DNA of 64,000 nt, taken from contig NZ_JASNWF010000003.1 in assembly GCF_030283205.1 (NCBI RefSeq), positions 186,001 through 250,000 on the forward strand, given 5' to 3'. The stretch comes from Actinomadura opuntiae. GTDB taxonomy: Bacteria; Actinomycetota; Actinomycetes; Streptosporangiales; Streptosporangiaceae. Positions 16,234 through 26,043 of this stretch are shown here, piece after piece (position 1 is the first letter of the stretch; each line of letters begins with the position of its first letter). A model generated the notes under the pieces. The model was not told the origin of the DNA. It ran no database searches and was given only the letters and a program-made list of their open reading frames with translations. A program made the translations under genes and the position numbers.

Positions 16234-18516
16234 TTACCGCAGGTTGTAGGTGCGGGTCACGGCGGTCAGGTCGCCGTCCTCACGCGTGGAGGGCACCAGA
16301 TCGCGCGGCGGCGGCACGAAGCCGGGCACGGTCGTGAGACCGGTCGTCTCCGCGATCGCGGTGAGCCGCCGGCCGCCCGGTACGCGCACGGTGATCGAGG
16401 CGCCGCCGGCGGGGAGGCCGCGGAAGCGGACCTCGCCCGGCCAGGTTTTGGGTCGTGTCCCGTCGACCGCCACGCGTGCGGACCTGGAGCCCGGTACGGC
16501 CGCCGACGCCTCGGTGATCGGATGGTCGAAGCGCAGCGTCACCGAGCGGGCGCCGCGTCCGGTCCTCACCCGCAGCCGGACGAGGTCGCCGTCACGGGAG
16601 ACGATCTGGACCCTGGGCTCGGCCGCCCGCATCGGCTGAGCCGGACCCGTCCACCGCAGGTTGCGCGCGTATCCGGGCGGAAGCCCGCCCTGGTCGTGGC
16701 CGGACACGTACCGCCGGGTCCAGGAACCGGGATCGGCGTCGCCGCTCACCCAGTGCGCGGTGCCGCTGTCGGCGTTCTTCACGTAGGCCAGGTGGGTGCG
16801 GCGGGGGCGCGTCTGGTCGTACCTCTCCGCGGTCAGCCCGGTCACGGCCAGCGCGACGGCGAGCGCGAGGGCCGCCGGCACGGCGAGCGCGGCCCGCCGC
16901 TCGGGGAGAACGAACTCGGCGAGGGGAAGCAGCGTCAGCCCGAACAGTGCCAGCGCCAGTGCGGGCACGCCCGCCAGCGCGAGCCCCATGCCGTCGAAGG
17001 CCGCCTGCGCCCACGCCGGCAGCAGCAACCCAGGGACAACGAGCCCGAGCATCAGCGCCGCAAACCGCCCGCGCGGCAGCAGGACGGCACCGAGACCGCC
17101 CAGCGCGCACGCCAGAGCGGGCAGCGTGCACAGGAACGCGGCGCCCGGCGCCACCCACGTGAGCAGGACGCCCAAACCCGTCGGCCAGGCGAGCGCGCCG
17201 ACCGCGAGCGCAGCCGGGCCGACCCTGCGGCGCAGCGGGACGTACCACAGCGACAGCGCGAGCACGGCCAGCGCGGCGACGGCCGCCCGGTAGGGCACCG
17301 GCCGGTGCAGCAGGCCGCCCATAGTGTCGTAGTCGGGCCGCACGCCCGCCAGGACGCTCCACAGCACCTGCGCCAGTACGGCCGCCAGCAGCAGCGGCAG
17401 CACCGCGGACACCGCGGCGATCAGCACGCGCGGCAGGCTCGCGAGCCGCCGTTTCCGCACCGCCGCGACCAGCCCGCCGAACGCCAGGACCGACACGACG
17501 GTCAGCACCGGCACCAGCGCCCCCGGGGAGGTCACCATCACCCCGGGCAGCCGGAAATAGGTCGCGTCGCCCCGACCCTCCAGATCGGCCAGATCGGTGT
17601 TCCCGAGCGTGCGGGTGAGGGCGAGCATGGTGGCGCCCTGGTGCTGGAGGCTGCCCCGATCTAGGTTGCCGATCGAGTCCGTGGCCGTGTGGTAGTGGGA
17701 ACCGCGCTGGATCCAGGCGAAGTTCATGCCGCGGAACCCGGCCTCGGACAGCGGGGTGAAGTCGGTGTTGTTCGGCAGCATCCGGTAGAGCTCGACCATC
17801 GAGGAGTCACCGTGCGGCCTCGGCGCCGCGTCCGCGAACACGCTGACCAGCCGCGCATTGTTCCGGGTCGTCTCGAACATCAACATGGGGCCGCCCGCCC
17901 CACGCGCCTCGAAGTTGAGGAGCACGCCCCTGGCCCGGCCGAGCGGATGCTCCCGGACGAACGCCTCGGCGCCGAGCACGCCGTCCTCCTCCCCGTCGGA
18001 CAGCAGCAGGACCAGGTCGTTGCGCAGCGGGCCGCGCTCCCGCAGCGCGCGGGCCGTCTCCAGGATCGCGGCCACGGCCGCACCGTCGTCGGACGCGCCG
18101 GGCCCCATCGCCGCGGAGTCGTAGTGCGCGGCCAGCATGATCGTCCCGGTGGGGTCGCTGCCCGGGAGCGTGGCGACCACGTTCTCCACCCGCCCGAACG
18201 TCGCCAGCCCCGCCCCCGAGGAGGCCCCGATCGCACGCTGCACCTGCACGCCGAACCCTTCGGCGCGCAGGCGCTCGACGAGGTAGTCGCGTGTCCTCGC
18301 GCTCGCCGCACTGCCGATCGGCCGCGGCTCGGTGGCGAACCGGCCGAGATGGCCGAGAGCCCTCGCGGCACTGAACTCGTCCGCCCGAGCGTCCACGGGC
18401 AGCGGGCGCGGTGGGCCGTCCGCCATCGTCGCGGCGAACATGGCCACGCCGAGGGCCAGCAATCCGAGAACGCCGGCGAGCACACGGCGTGATGCGTCGA
18501 GCAATCTCTCCGTCAC
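16234..18516 (-). CDS. Membrane-anchored M28-family zinc aminopeptidase
   Basis: 760 residues: an N-terminal signal-anchor (ASRRVLAGVLGLLALGVAMF), an extracytoplasmic M28 domain with AAHYDS (H131), GASDDGA (D143), DGEEDG (E177), and a later NNTDFT...HYHTATDS supplying the last ligands, then about eight membrane helices (330-570) and a beta-rich C-terminal domain of about 190 residues. This order is that of bacterial relatives of eukaryotic Fxna/ERMP1. It probably trims peptides at the outer face of the membrane. Start GTG 18516 has a weak ribosome site. No clear operon. Confidence 0.9.
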   Translation of the reverse strand: MTERLLDASRRVLAGVLGLLALGVAMFAATMADGPPRPLPVDARADEFSAARALGHLGRFATEPRPIGSAASARTRDYLVERLRAEGFGVQVQRAIGASSGAGLATFGRVENVVATLPGSDPTGTIMLAAHYDSAAMGPGASDDGAAVAAILETARALRERGPLRNDLVLLLSDGEEDGVLGAEAFVREHPLGRARGVLLNFEARGAGGPMLMFETTRNNARLVSVFADAAPRPHGDSSMVELYRMLPNNTDFTPLSEAGFRGMNFAWIQRGSHYHTATDSIGNLDRGSLQHQGATMLALTRTLGNTDLADLEGRGDATYFRLPGVMVTSPGALVPVLTVVSVLAFGGLVAAVRKRRLASLPRVLIAAVSAVLPLLLAAVLAQVLWSVLAGVRPDYDTMGGLLHRPVPYRAAVAALAVLALSLWYVPLRRRVGPAALAVGALAWPTGLGVLLTWVAPGAAFLCTLPALACALGGLGAVLLPRGRFAALMLGLVVPGLLLPAWAQAAFDGMGLALAGVPALALALFGLTLLPLAEFVLPERRAALAVPAALALAVALAVTGLTAERYDQTRPRRTHLAYVKNADSGTAHWVSGDADPGSWTRRYVSGHDQGGLPPGYARNLRWTGPAQPMRAAEPRVQIVSRDGDLVRLRVRTGRGARSVTLRFDHPITEASAAVPGSRSARVAVDGTRPKTWPGEVRFRGLPAGGASITVRVPGGRRLTAIAETTGLTTVPGFVPPPRDLVPSTREDGDLTAVTRTYNLR

Positions 18517-19100
18517 GCAACCCGACGCTAAGCCCGCCCGCGCAGGCCCGGAATGGGGTGCGCAACCCCGTCAAACTGCGGTTTCCCGCACCCCCGTTCA
18601 TGTTGACCCTTTCAATGTGCGGACCAAACCGCCGGCGATGTCCGCCCCTCGCTTGCGAATCGATGGGCCGTTCGGATCGGCGGACGACTGTGAACGCACC
18701 GCCTGCTCGGTTGCGGCACCGATGGCCGACCGTGGCGGCTGCACGTCCGGGCGGCCGTCGCCGAGCCGACCGACCATCCGCGCGGGGAGCGTCACCCGGC
18801 CCGGGTAGTGCACGGGTCACGGTGCGGCTCACCCGGTGCGGCCAGGGCGCGGGGCCGCTCCTGCTCGTCGGGCCGTGCCGGACGATGACGCGCGGGCCGA
18901 GCGCGACGCCGCGGCGGCCGCCGTCTTCACCGCCGCAGTGGGAACAGCCTGATGGTACGGATCGTGTAGCGGTCCGGGTCGTAGGGGTCCATGTGGACGA
19001 CAAGCAGGCGCGGCCGGTGGCGGCCCGGGTCGGAAAGCGGCGGGTTGCGAGGCAGGTGAGCGGCGCCAAAGCCCGTCCGCAAGCCCAGACCGGTTCAAAC
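18517..19100. other. Long intergenic stretch
   Basis: No supported gene. On the minus strand near 18920-19010 a short frame (VVHMDPYDPDRYTIRTIRLF) has coding-like composition and may be the tail of a lost gene. The long plus-strand frames here look like shadows. Confidence 0.3.
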
Positions 19101-19140
19101 GGGGGCAGCGTAAGCCCCCTCGGTTCTGGGGCCTGATGCG
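19101..19140 (+). repeat. Candidate terminal inverted repeat of a Tn3-family element
   Basis: GGGGGCAGCGTAAGCCCC begins 127 bases before the Tn3 transposase relic. Tn3-family ends start with GGGG and carry a TAAG a dozen bases in. No matching second end was found by eye. Confidence 0.35.
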
Positions 19141-19227
19141 GACGTCATAGCGGATTGCTGATCTGTCCAGTGGGGGCCTCCGGCCAAAGCTCCACGGTCT
19201 GTCGTGGTGGGTGGTCGCCTCCGACGT

Positions 19228-19420
19228 ATGCCGGTGGAATTCCTGACTGACGAACAGGCCGAGGCGTACGGGAAGTTCGTCGAGGAGCCGAGACGCCCGG
19301 AGTTGGAGCGCTTCTTCTTCCTGGACGACGCGGACCGCGACCTCATTGCGCTGCGGCGTACGCAGCACCACCAACTGGGCTTCGCCTTCGCAGGGGCTGG
19401 GTGGTCAGAGTCGGCGCTCG
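19228..19420 (+). pseudogene. Tn3-family transposase, N-terminal remnant
   Basis: From ATG 19228 the frame reads MPVEFLTDEQAEAYGKFVEE, then ELERFFFLDDADRDLIALRR and HQLGFAFAG. This is the N-terminal DUF4158 region of Tn3-family TnpA ('MPVEFLTDEQA..YG.F...P....LERFFFLDD.D..LI..RR..HNRLGFA'). Similarity ends at about residue 60 of roughly 1000. A deletion removed the rest, and the following bases belong to another sequence. Confidence 0.7.
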
Positions 19421-19467
19421 TCGGGGAGCTGGGTGACCTCGGCGTGTTCGGCGCCGTCGATGAGAGC

Positions 19468-19504
19468 GCCCGAAGCCGGCTCCAACGGCTTCGGGCACTC
19501 TTTT
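19468..19504 (+). terminator. Rho-independent terminator (plus strand)
   Basis: GCCCGAAGCC and GGCTTCGGGC form a perfect 10-bp stem with a 9-base loop, followed by ACTCTTTT. No intact plus-strand gene ends here, so it is probably left from a deleted gene. Confidence 0.65.
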
Positions 19505-19595
19505 CGTGGCCGGCATTCCAAGGCTCCGGTGATCCGGGCCTACCGGGCCCGTGTGCCGCCGTCGGTGTCCGAGTGCATCCGTCCCGGGGTGGGTT

Positions 19596-20585
<990 letters not shown>

Positions 20586-20636
20586 GACTCACTCCTCGGA
20601 AAGAAACTGGAAGGCGATTTCTGGCGGACCGTTGTG

Positions 20637-21224
20637 TCAGTGCGCTGCGGCGGTCAGTCCGGCGCGGTGGATACGGGTGTGCTCGGCGACACGCCGGCCG
20701 AGGTGGCGGGCGGTGTTCAGGTCTGCATCGTGGACGGTGGGGGTGTCGTTGAAGCTCTGTGCGCCGGCGCCGAGGTAGAAGCCGAGGCGGTTGTCGTCCT
20801 GGGGGCCGGATGTGGTGGTGTTCCAGCCCGGCAGGAGGTTCAGGCTCACCCAGAGCATTCCGTGCTGGGCCGCCAGGAGCGCCAGGTACTGCAGGGTGTG
20901 CAGTTTGTCGCCGCTCATGGAGCCGGAGTTGGTGAATCCCGCCGCGAGCTTGTCGCTCCAGGCGCGGGTCATCCACCGCTTGCTGGTGGCCTCGGCGAAG
21001 GCGTGGAACGCCCCCGACGCGGTGCCCATGTAGGTGGGAGTACCGAAGATGATGGCGTCCGCGGCGTCCATCAGGTCCCAATCGGCGTCGCTGAGGGAGG
21101 CGACGTCCACGCGGTGGACGTGCGTCCCGGCGATGGAGCGCGCGCCGTCGGCGACGGCAGTGGCGATCTGCGCGGTGTGGCCGTAGCCGGAATGCGACGC
21201 GATGACGATCGAGATATCGGGCAC
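20637..21224 (-). CDS. Flavodoxin-like NAD(P)H:quinone oxidoreductase (WrbA type)
   Basis: 195 residues from GTG 21224 (MPDISIVIASHSGYGHTAQIA). The phosphate-binding loop SHSGYGHT binds FMN, GTPTYMGTASGAFHAF is the second flavin loop, and GFTNSGSMSGDK and WNTTTSG match WrbA-like reductases. It carries out two-electron reduction of quinones and so avoids radical formation. It precedes the aldo/keto reductase gene and faces a TetR gene across 239 bp holding a palindrome, the usual arrangement for a quinone- or electrophile-inducible unit. Confidence 0.88.
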   Translation of the reverse strand: MPDISIVIASHSGYGHTAQIATAVADGARSIAGTHVHRVDVASLSDADWDLMDAADAIIFGTPTYMGTASGAFHAFAEATSKRWMTRAWSDKLAAGFTNSGSMSGDKLHTLQYLALLAAQHGMLWVSLNLLPGWNTTTSGPQDDNRLGFYLGAGAQSFNDTPTVHDADLNTARHLGRRVAEHTRIHRAGLTAAAH

Positions 21225-21429
21225 GGGTGTTCCTATCCTGCCGCGATGGCGGCGTGTTCGGTGGTGTGCCGGCAGACGATGAGCTGCCCGCTGCGGCGGT
21301 CGGCCGCGCTGCTCCACGAGTGGGGAACCGACGGCCCCTGCCGAGGTGCGGCGCATGCCCAGGTCGCGGGCCGACGCCGACCACCATCAGCATGGATCGT
21401 CGTTCCGCTCTAGACAGTAACACCGATAG

Positions 21430-21461
21430 AGCAGCGATACGCAATATGGGATATCGTTGTT
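21430..21461. promoter_or_regulatory. Probable TetR operator in divergent promoter region
   Basis: AGCAGCGATA and TATCGTTGTT are imperfect arms (8 of 10 pairs) with a 12-bp spacer, ending 2 bases before the TetR start. The AT-richer spacer is notable in this GC-rich DNA. Confidence 0.5.
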
Positions 21462-21463
21462 CC

Positions 21464-22171
21464 ATGAACGAGGCACGACGCGCCGCGCGGCGCCAGGTAC
21501 TGCAGGTGGCGGCCAAGCTCCTGGAGGAGGGCGGCAGCGAAGCGGTCTCCACGCGCGCGGTCGCCGCAGCCGCCGGCATCACGGCCCCCGCGCTCTACCG
21601 GATGTTCGACGACAAGGACGGACTCCTGGCCGAGCTGGCCGCCTACGGGTTCGAGATGTACCTGGCCGAGAAACGGGAGGCACTGGCACTGACCCCGGAC
21701 GACCCGGTGGCCGACCTCTACCGCGGCTGGGACCTGCACGTCGACTTCGGACTGCGGCACCCCGCGTTCTACATGCTCATGTATGGCACTGTGCGGCCCG
21801 GGCGGCGGCCCCCCGCCGCGGACGAGGCGCACGCCCTGCTGGTGAGACTGCTGGGCCGGGCGGCCGAGGCCGGGCGCCTTCGGGTTCCGGTGGGGCAGGC
21901 GACCCGCGTCATCCATGCGGCGACGACGGGTGCCACGCTGGCGCTGATCGGTGAAGAGCCCTCGCAGCGGGACCTGACCACTTCGGCGCGGCTGCGGGAC
22001 ACCGTCATGGCCTCGGTCACCACGGACTCGCCCGCCTCATCCGGGTCCGACCTGGCCTCGCACGCACTCGCCCTCGATGCCGCACTTGAAACCGCGCTCA
22101 GCACCGGGGTACCCCTGCGAGACACGGAGACGGCTCTGCTGCGCGATTGGCTACAGCAGTTGGCAGGCTGA
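21464..22171 (+). CDS. TetR/AcrR-family transcriptional regulator
   Basis: 235 residues. The N-terminal 60 residues (RRQVLQVAAKLLEEGGSEAV to GITAPALYRMFDDKDGLLAE) are the TetR DNA-binding domain with the recognition helix ending LYRMF. The longer C-terminal domain (WDLHVDFGLRHPAFYMLMYG, then a Gly/Arg loop) is of the TetR_C type with 'RHPA.Y..M'. Divergent from the flavodoxin-like reductase and followed by decayed DNA. It likely represses both itself and the reductase pair. Confidence 0.9.
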   Translation: MNEARRAARRQVLQVAAKLLEEGGSEAVSTRAVAAAAGITAPALYRMFDDKDGLLAELAAYGFEMYLAEKREALALTPDDPVADLYRGWDLHVDFGLRHPAFYMLMYGTVRPGRRPPAADEAHALLVRLLGRAAEAGRLRVPVGQATRVIHAATTGATLALIGEEPSQRDLTTSARLRDTVMASVTTDSPASSGSDLASHALALDAALETALSTGVPLRDTETALLRDWLQQLAG

Positions 22172-23274
22172 AGGGGCCGCCTACTCCGCAGGCGGTGGGC
22201 GCAGTCGGTTACGCCGGCCGTGCAGAAACTCGATGTGCGTGTCGGCAAACGACCGCCCTCGCCTGCGACCACGACATCAGCCGCGGCACCATCCGCACCG
22301 CCATCCGCACCGCCGTCGCCGACCTCCTGCCCGAGTACACGCCCGCCGGCCCCGGCGCCCCGGCCCCGGAGCCGTCCGTCGTCGACATGCGGGGCAAGGT
22401 CGTCGACTTCCTCCGCGCCGCCGAGCTGGACGACGTCGAGCGGGCCGCGCTCGACCACGGCCCGGTCCAACTCCGGCACGGTCAGTTCCAGTGCGCCGAG
22501 CAGGCGTTCGACTAGCAACGGCGGCAGCGAGCCGAGCGCGTCCCGCACCGGCGAATCGCCCGCCCCGGGTCGGCTGCCATGGGGTGTCCACGCCCCGGCC
22601 CGGTGCCTGGTGATCGATCCACGGATCGGCCACGTGCCGTCGGCGGTTGCCCGCAGCCGCCCGGCCTCGGCCGCCGGTCCCTTCGGAATGCGGGCCACGA
22701 CCAGCGGAATCGCCCCCGCTACCGGTCCGGCCAACTCCTCCAGTAATGCGTCAGGAACCTCGACCACAACAGCTCCGGTCGCCACCACGTACAAGACGAC
22801 ACAAAAGTCTAGCCACCGACATAACCACTGGTAGCCACAACAGATAGCAGGTAGCCGAGGCAGATCGGCGGCCTCCGTCCGACCCAGCACCATCCACAAA
22901 ACGGGTACCGGCGAGCCGCAGATCGTCGACACAAGAAACAATCTGCGGCATGAGAGTTCATCACCATGACAGTCATCACCCGTGCAGATCGTCTGCACGC
23001 CAGAGCTCTAGAGGTGATAGACGGCGAAGCGAAGGCGGTCGCTGTCGGCAGTGCAGGCCACATCGTCGGTCCCGGCGCGGCCGCCACCGGCGAAACCGCC
23101 GATTTGAGACAAAATCAGCCGTCGGCTTGATCTGCAGTGTCGCCCCATGCTCCGCGGGAGGGGTAGCGTCAGTGGCAGCCCGACTGACCGGGGCGTTCCG
23201 GGGTCGTGGCCACGCGGCCACCGGTCGGACTTCCACGGAATCCGCGGGTGCGGGAGACGGGAACGGAGGGGTGT
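22172..23274. other. Decayed region of 1.1 kb
   Basis: No intact gene. On the plus strand 22270-22515 a frame with strong third-position GC (ISRGTIRTAIRTAVADLLPE, then VVDMRGKVVDFLRAAELDDV to TAG 22515) is probably the body of a lost gene that I cannot name. On the minus strand 22640-22790 a frame reads VVVEVPDALLEELAGPVAGA, also coding-like, again without a start or family. The last 300 bases are less GC-rich and probably include the promoter of 23275. Confidence 0.35.
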
Positions 23275-24003
23275 ATGAGCGCGCGTTTCGAGGAGATCGA
23301 CTGGCGTCAGACGGCCAAGGGCGCCATTAGTCTGCGGCGGCGACGGGACCCGGCTTCGGGCACCGAGGTGTACGAGGTCAAGCTCGACGATGACTTCCTC
23401 ATGTCCAGTCAATTCACGGCCGGAGAGATCGCGCTGGCCCGGCTCGGCCTGGAGCCGCTGGCAGACACCCACCTCGACGTGATCGTGGGCGGGCTGGGTC
23501 TCGGATACACCGCCCATGCCGTGCTGGAAGACTCGCGTGTGCGTTCACTCACCGTCGTGGAAGCACTCGATGAAGTGATCGGATGGCACCAACGACGTCT
23601 GGTGCCCCTGGGCGCAGACCTGACGTCAGATCCGCGTTGCCGCCTCCTCCATGCAGACTTCTTCTCCCTCGCCGCCGATCCCCACGGCTTCGATCCGAGC
23701 ATTCCGGGACGCCGCTTCCACGCCATCGTCGTCGATATCGATCACTCGCCGCGACATGTGCTCGACCCCGCCCATGCGCCCTTCTACGAGCCCGGCGGCC
23801 TGCGCGGACTCGCCGGCCGGCTCCACCCAGGCGGTGTGTTCGCCCTATGGTCCAACGACCCGCCGGACGAACACTTCAATGCCGTACTCGCCCAGGTGTT
23901 TTACGTTTCACAAGCACATGTCGTCGAATTCCACAACCCTTTCCAAAACCGGGCCGCGACCAACACGGTCTACGTAGCAAGAACACAACCGGCCCAGGCG
24001 TAA
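23275..24003 (+). CDS. Spermidine-synthase-like protein
   Basis: 242 residues from ATG 23275 after GGAGGGG. DVIVGGLGLGYTAHAVLEDS (about 69-87) is the aminopropyltransferase/methyltransferase nucleotide loop, VVEALDE supplies the acidic residue after strand 2, and FHAIVVDIDHSP is the motif IV position. The N-terminal strand domain (SLRRRRDPASGTEVYEV, then FLMSSQFTAGE) is present. The spermidine synthase Asp-gate sequence is not clear. Related actinomycete proteins are annotated as spermidine synthases but lack proof; it could be a methyltransferase. Single gene. Confidence 0.75.
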   Translation: MSARFEEIDWRQTAKGAISLRRRRDPASGTEVYEVKLDDDFLMSSQFTAGEIALARLGLEPLADTHLDVIVGGLGLGYTAHAVLEDSRVRSLTVVEALDEVIGWHQRRLVPLGADLTSDPRCRLLHADFFSLAADPHGFDPSIPGRRFHAIVVDIDHSPRHVLDPAHAPFYEPGGLRGLAGRLHPGGVFALWSNDPPDEHFNAVLAQVFYVSQAHVVEFHNPFQNRAATNTVYVARTQPAQA

Positions 24004-24857
24004 CGCCGACCAACCGATCTGCGCCACGAGAGGGCGTCGACAATCCTCAAGGACTGGGCCAGGATCGGCTGCGTAAGAGGACGAGTGGAGGATTTGATCC
24101 GTGCGGCCGTCTCCCCCGGAGAGCAGTTGGCGACCCCAACGGGTCGCGGCGGCTTCGGCGTTGCCCGCTACACCACCGATGGGCTGGCGCTGCTCCTTGG
24201 CCGGGCCGATGTCCCCGATCTTAAACCGCTGGACAGGATGGCCGGTCCAGACCAACTTAGATTGGCGCCTTGCTTGTATCGTTGACCGTCCAAGGATCGG
24301 CGCGTCGGGGCTGCTGCCGAGCTCGCCGATAACCCCCATATCGTGGCGTGTCGCGAATGCGACCTCCGCGTATCGGATGGCGCTAGTATTTGTCCTAACT
24401 GCGGCATTGAGTGGCCGGATGGTGTAACGCAACTGGAAATCAACGGTTTCTCGACTGGCCGGGACTATCGTACCGATGCTGGCCTGGATCGACTCAAACC
24501 ATGTGGGGACCCGATGGGATTCCTTGGGCTCGAAGCGAGCCTCCCACGGAGATGCGACCAATGGCTACGCAGGGCGCAACCTGCGCCCAGGGTGAAACTG
24601 GTGCCGAGCACCGGGGCGGCCAGCATCAACAGTCCAGGGCCAGACTCCCGCGACGTCGGCCTCTTCACGCGAACGGGCCCCGGGGGCCGCCGGTGTTCCT
24701 CCGGGGGTCAGATGCGGCGATGTGCCGGCAGGCGCCGGCGACCGACACATTTCCATAGCTGACCACATGTTGCCCGCGCGCTTGACCCCCTATCAGCGTT
24801 CGGGCTGTAGTGAGGGCGGCGACGCCGCCAAGGCGTCCTCGAACGGGGGAGGGCATC
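24004..24857. other. Lower-GC decayed island with zinc-ribbon fragment
   Basis: A 66-codon frame from GTG 24085 (MEDLIRAAVSPGEQLATPTG, then GFGVARYTTDGLALLLG) stops at 24285. In the same frame after that stop, 24313-24410 reads AAAELADNPHIVACRECD and then SICPNCGIEWPD, a C-x2-C ... C-x2-C zinc ribbon. The two may be parts of one gene broken by a stop. Base composition is visibly lower in GC than the neighbours. Past 24500 nothing is recognisable until the ribosome site of 24858. Confidence 0.4.
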
Positions 24858-25367
24858 GTGCCCACTGCAATCAGCCAGAATGACCTGCTCAACGACCTGA
24901 ACGGCTGGTACCAGGCCGAAGCCCACCTCATCGACACGGCATACAACCTCAAGGGCGGCGGCTGGGAGCAGTGGGCCATCGTCCAGTTCCTGTGCTGGCA
25001 GATTGCCCATCGCGGCGCGCAGGCCCCGAGCTACCAGCGCGAGTACATCGCGCCGCCGTTCCCGGACCGGGCGTACGACATCGCTTACAACATGCCACAC
25101 GAGGTCCTCGTCGACAGCCGCCACCCGCTGATCCTTACGCAGTGGAAGGCGCTCAAGGACGGCAACGCGGCGAGCATGGGAGCCCAAACCGACATCGGGA
25201 CGCTCCAAGAGGTCCGCCGGGTCCTCGGCCAGACCGTCCAGCTGTACCCCATGCTGGTGATTCTGAGCCCGCAGGATGTTACCTTCCCGGGCCATGGCGT
25301 GGTCGGCCCACTGAGCCCGGGCGGTGTCCGCCTGTACGTCTCCAGCCCCGCGACGTTCCCCGGTTAG
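24858..25367 (+). CDS. Unknown 169-residue protein, possibly PD-(D/E)XK nuclease-like
   Basis: Start GTG 24858, with GGGGGAGGG 5 bases before. Helix-rich first third (LLNDLNGWYQAEAHLIDTAY, then WEQWAIVQFLCWQIAHRG), then REYIAPPFPDRAYDIAYNMP, then LILTQWKALKDGNAAS, and a C-terminal part QLYPMLVILSPQDVTF. The order Glu in a helix, Asp in a beta-hairpin, then Q-x-K on a strand resembles a PD-(D/E)XK core with Gln in the place of Glu. I know no named family. Flanked by decayed DNA and transposase scraps, so it may be a mobile-element cargo gene. The nuclease idea is tentative. Confidence 0.6.
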   Translation: MPTAISQNDLLNDLNGWYQAEAHLIDTAYNLKGGGWEQWAIVQFLCWQIAHRGAQAPSYQREYIAPPFPDRAYDIAYNMPHEVLVDSRHPLILTQWKALKDGNAASMGAQTDIGTLQEVRRVLGQTVQLYPMLVILSPQDVTFPGHGVVGPLSPGGVRLYVSSPATFPG

Positions 25368-25509
25368 CTATCAGCTACCTGCCCCACGGTCGGGGGCGGT
25401 GGCCGGGGGGACGGGGGACGTGCGTCCGCGACCCGCCTGACGCTCCGGCTGATGCCCGACGCCATCACTGCGGACCACAGTCCGCAGCCGTCCACGCCCG
25501 GCGGACGCG

Positions 25510-25621
25510 AAGCCCTCGACCGCACCAAGATCTCGGCGTCCTTCTCCCGATCGGTCAGCGGAAGCAGACGCAGCACCGCGAACGTGTTAGCCACGGTCGA
25601 GTAGGCCAGTCGCAACGGCAC
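25510..25621 (-). pseudogene. Integrase-core (IS3/IS481-type) transposase, N-terminal remnant
   Basis: On the minus strand from 25621: MPLRLAYSTVANTFAVLRLL, then PLTDREKDAEILV. This matches the conserved start of a widespread actinomycete DDE transposase group ('LRLAYL..TN.FA.LRLLP..DR.KDAEILALRHQ'). Similarity stops where 'LRHQ' should come. No catalytic residues remain. Confidence 0.55.
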
Positions 25622-26043
25622 GACCGCCCATCATCCCGAGGCGAGGGCAGTGTCGCGGCATGCCCCGCGACAGTTCCCCGCCCTACGCCGCAATCTGCCG
25701 GACATCACGCCTCTCACCTGCGCAGACGTACATTTCGGCAAGCACAGGGACAAGGTCCAGATAGTCTTCGACGCTTGGACGGCGGCCGGGGACGGCTCTC
25801 TCCACGCAGCGGGACGGACTGCGACGCCCTGGCCCGTCGCTGGGCGGCGGTCCGGCTCGCCGACGACGAGGGCGGCGCCGGCTCCCTTGAACCGGCACAC
25901 TGGCGGGAGCAAGCTTTGCGCGAACCACCGGCGAGCCGGCGCACTCGCGGTTCGATGAGTTTGCGGGCGCGCGGCACAGGACGCCGGTGTCCGATGCCGG
26001 CAGAGGAGCGACCGGGCTCCGACGGAGTGTCTGGAGGCGGTAC
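25622..26043. other. Gap with no recognised gene
   Basis: A frame from 25662 (RQFPALRRNLPDI and VHFGKHRDKVQIVFDAWTAA) has some coding character but no family and no good ribosome site; the rest is shadow frames. The end holds the ribosome site GGAGG of 26044. Confidence 0.3.

Noticed and set aside
22769..22998. Minus-strand long frame beginning near 22998 as a possible gene
   Set aside because: Its N-terminal part is Cys/Trp-rich low-GC text and there is no ribosome site; only the middle looks coding, so I describe it as decay.
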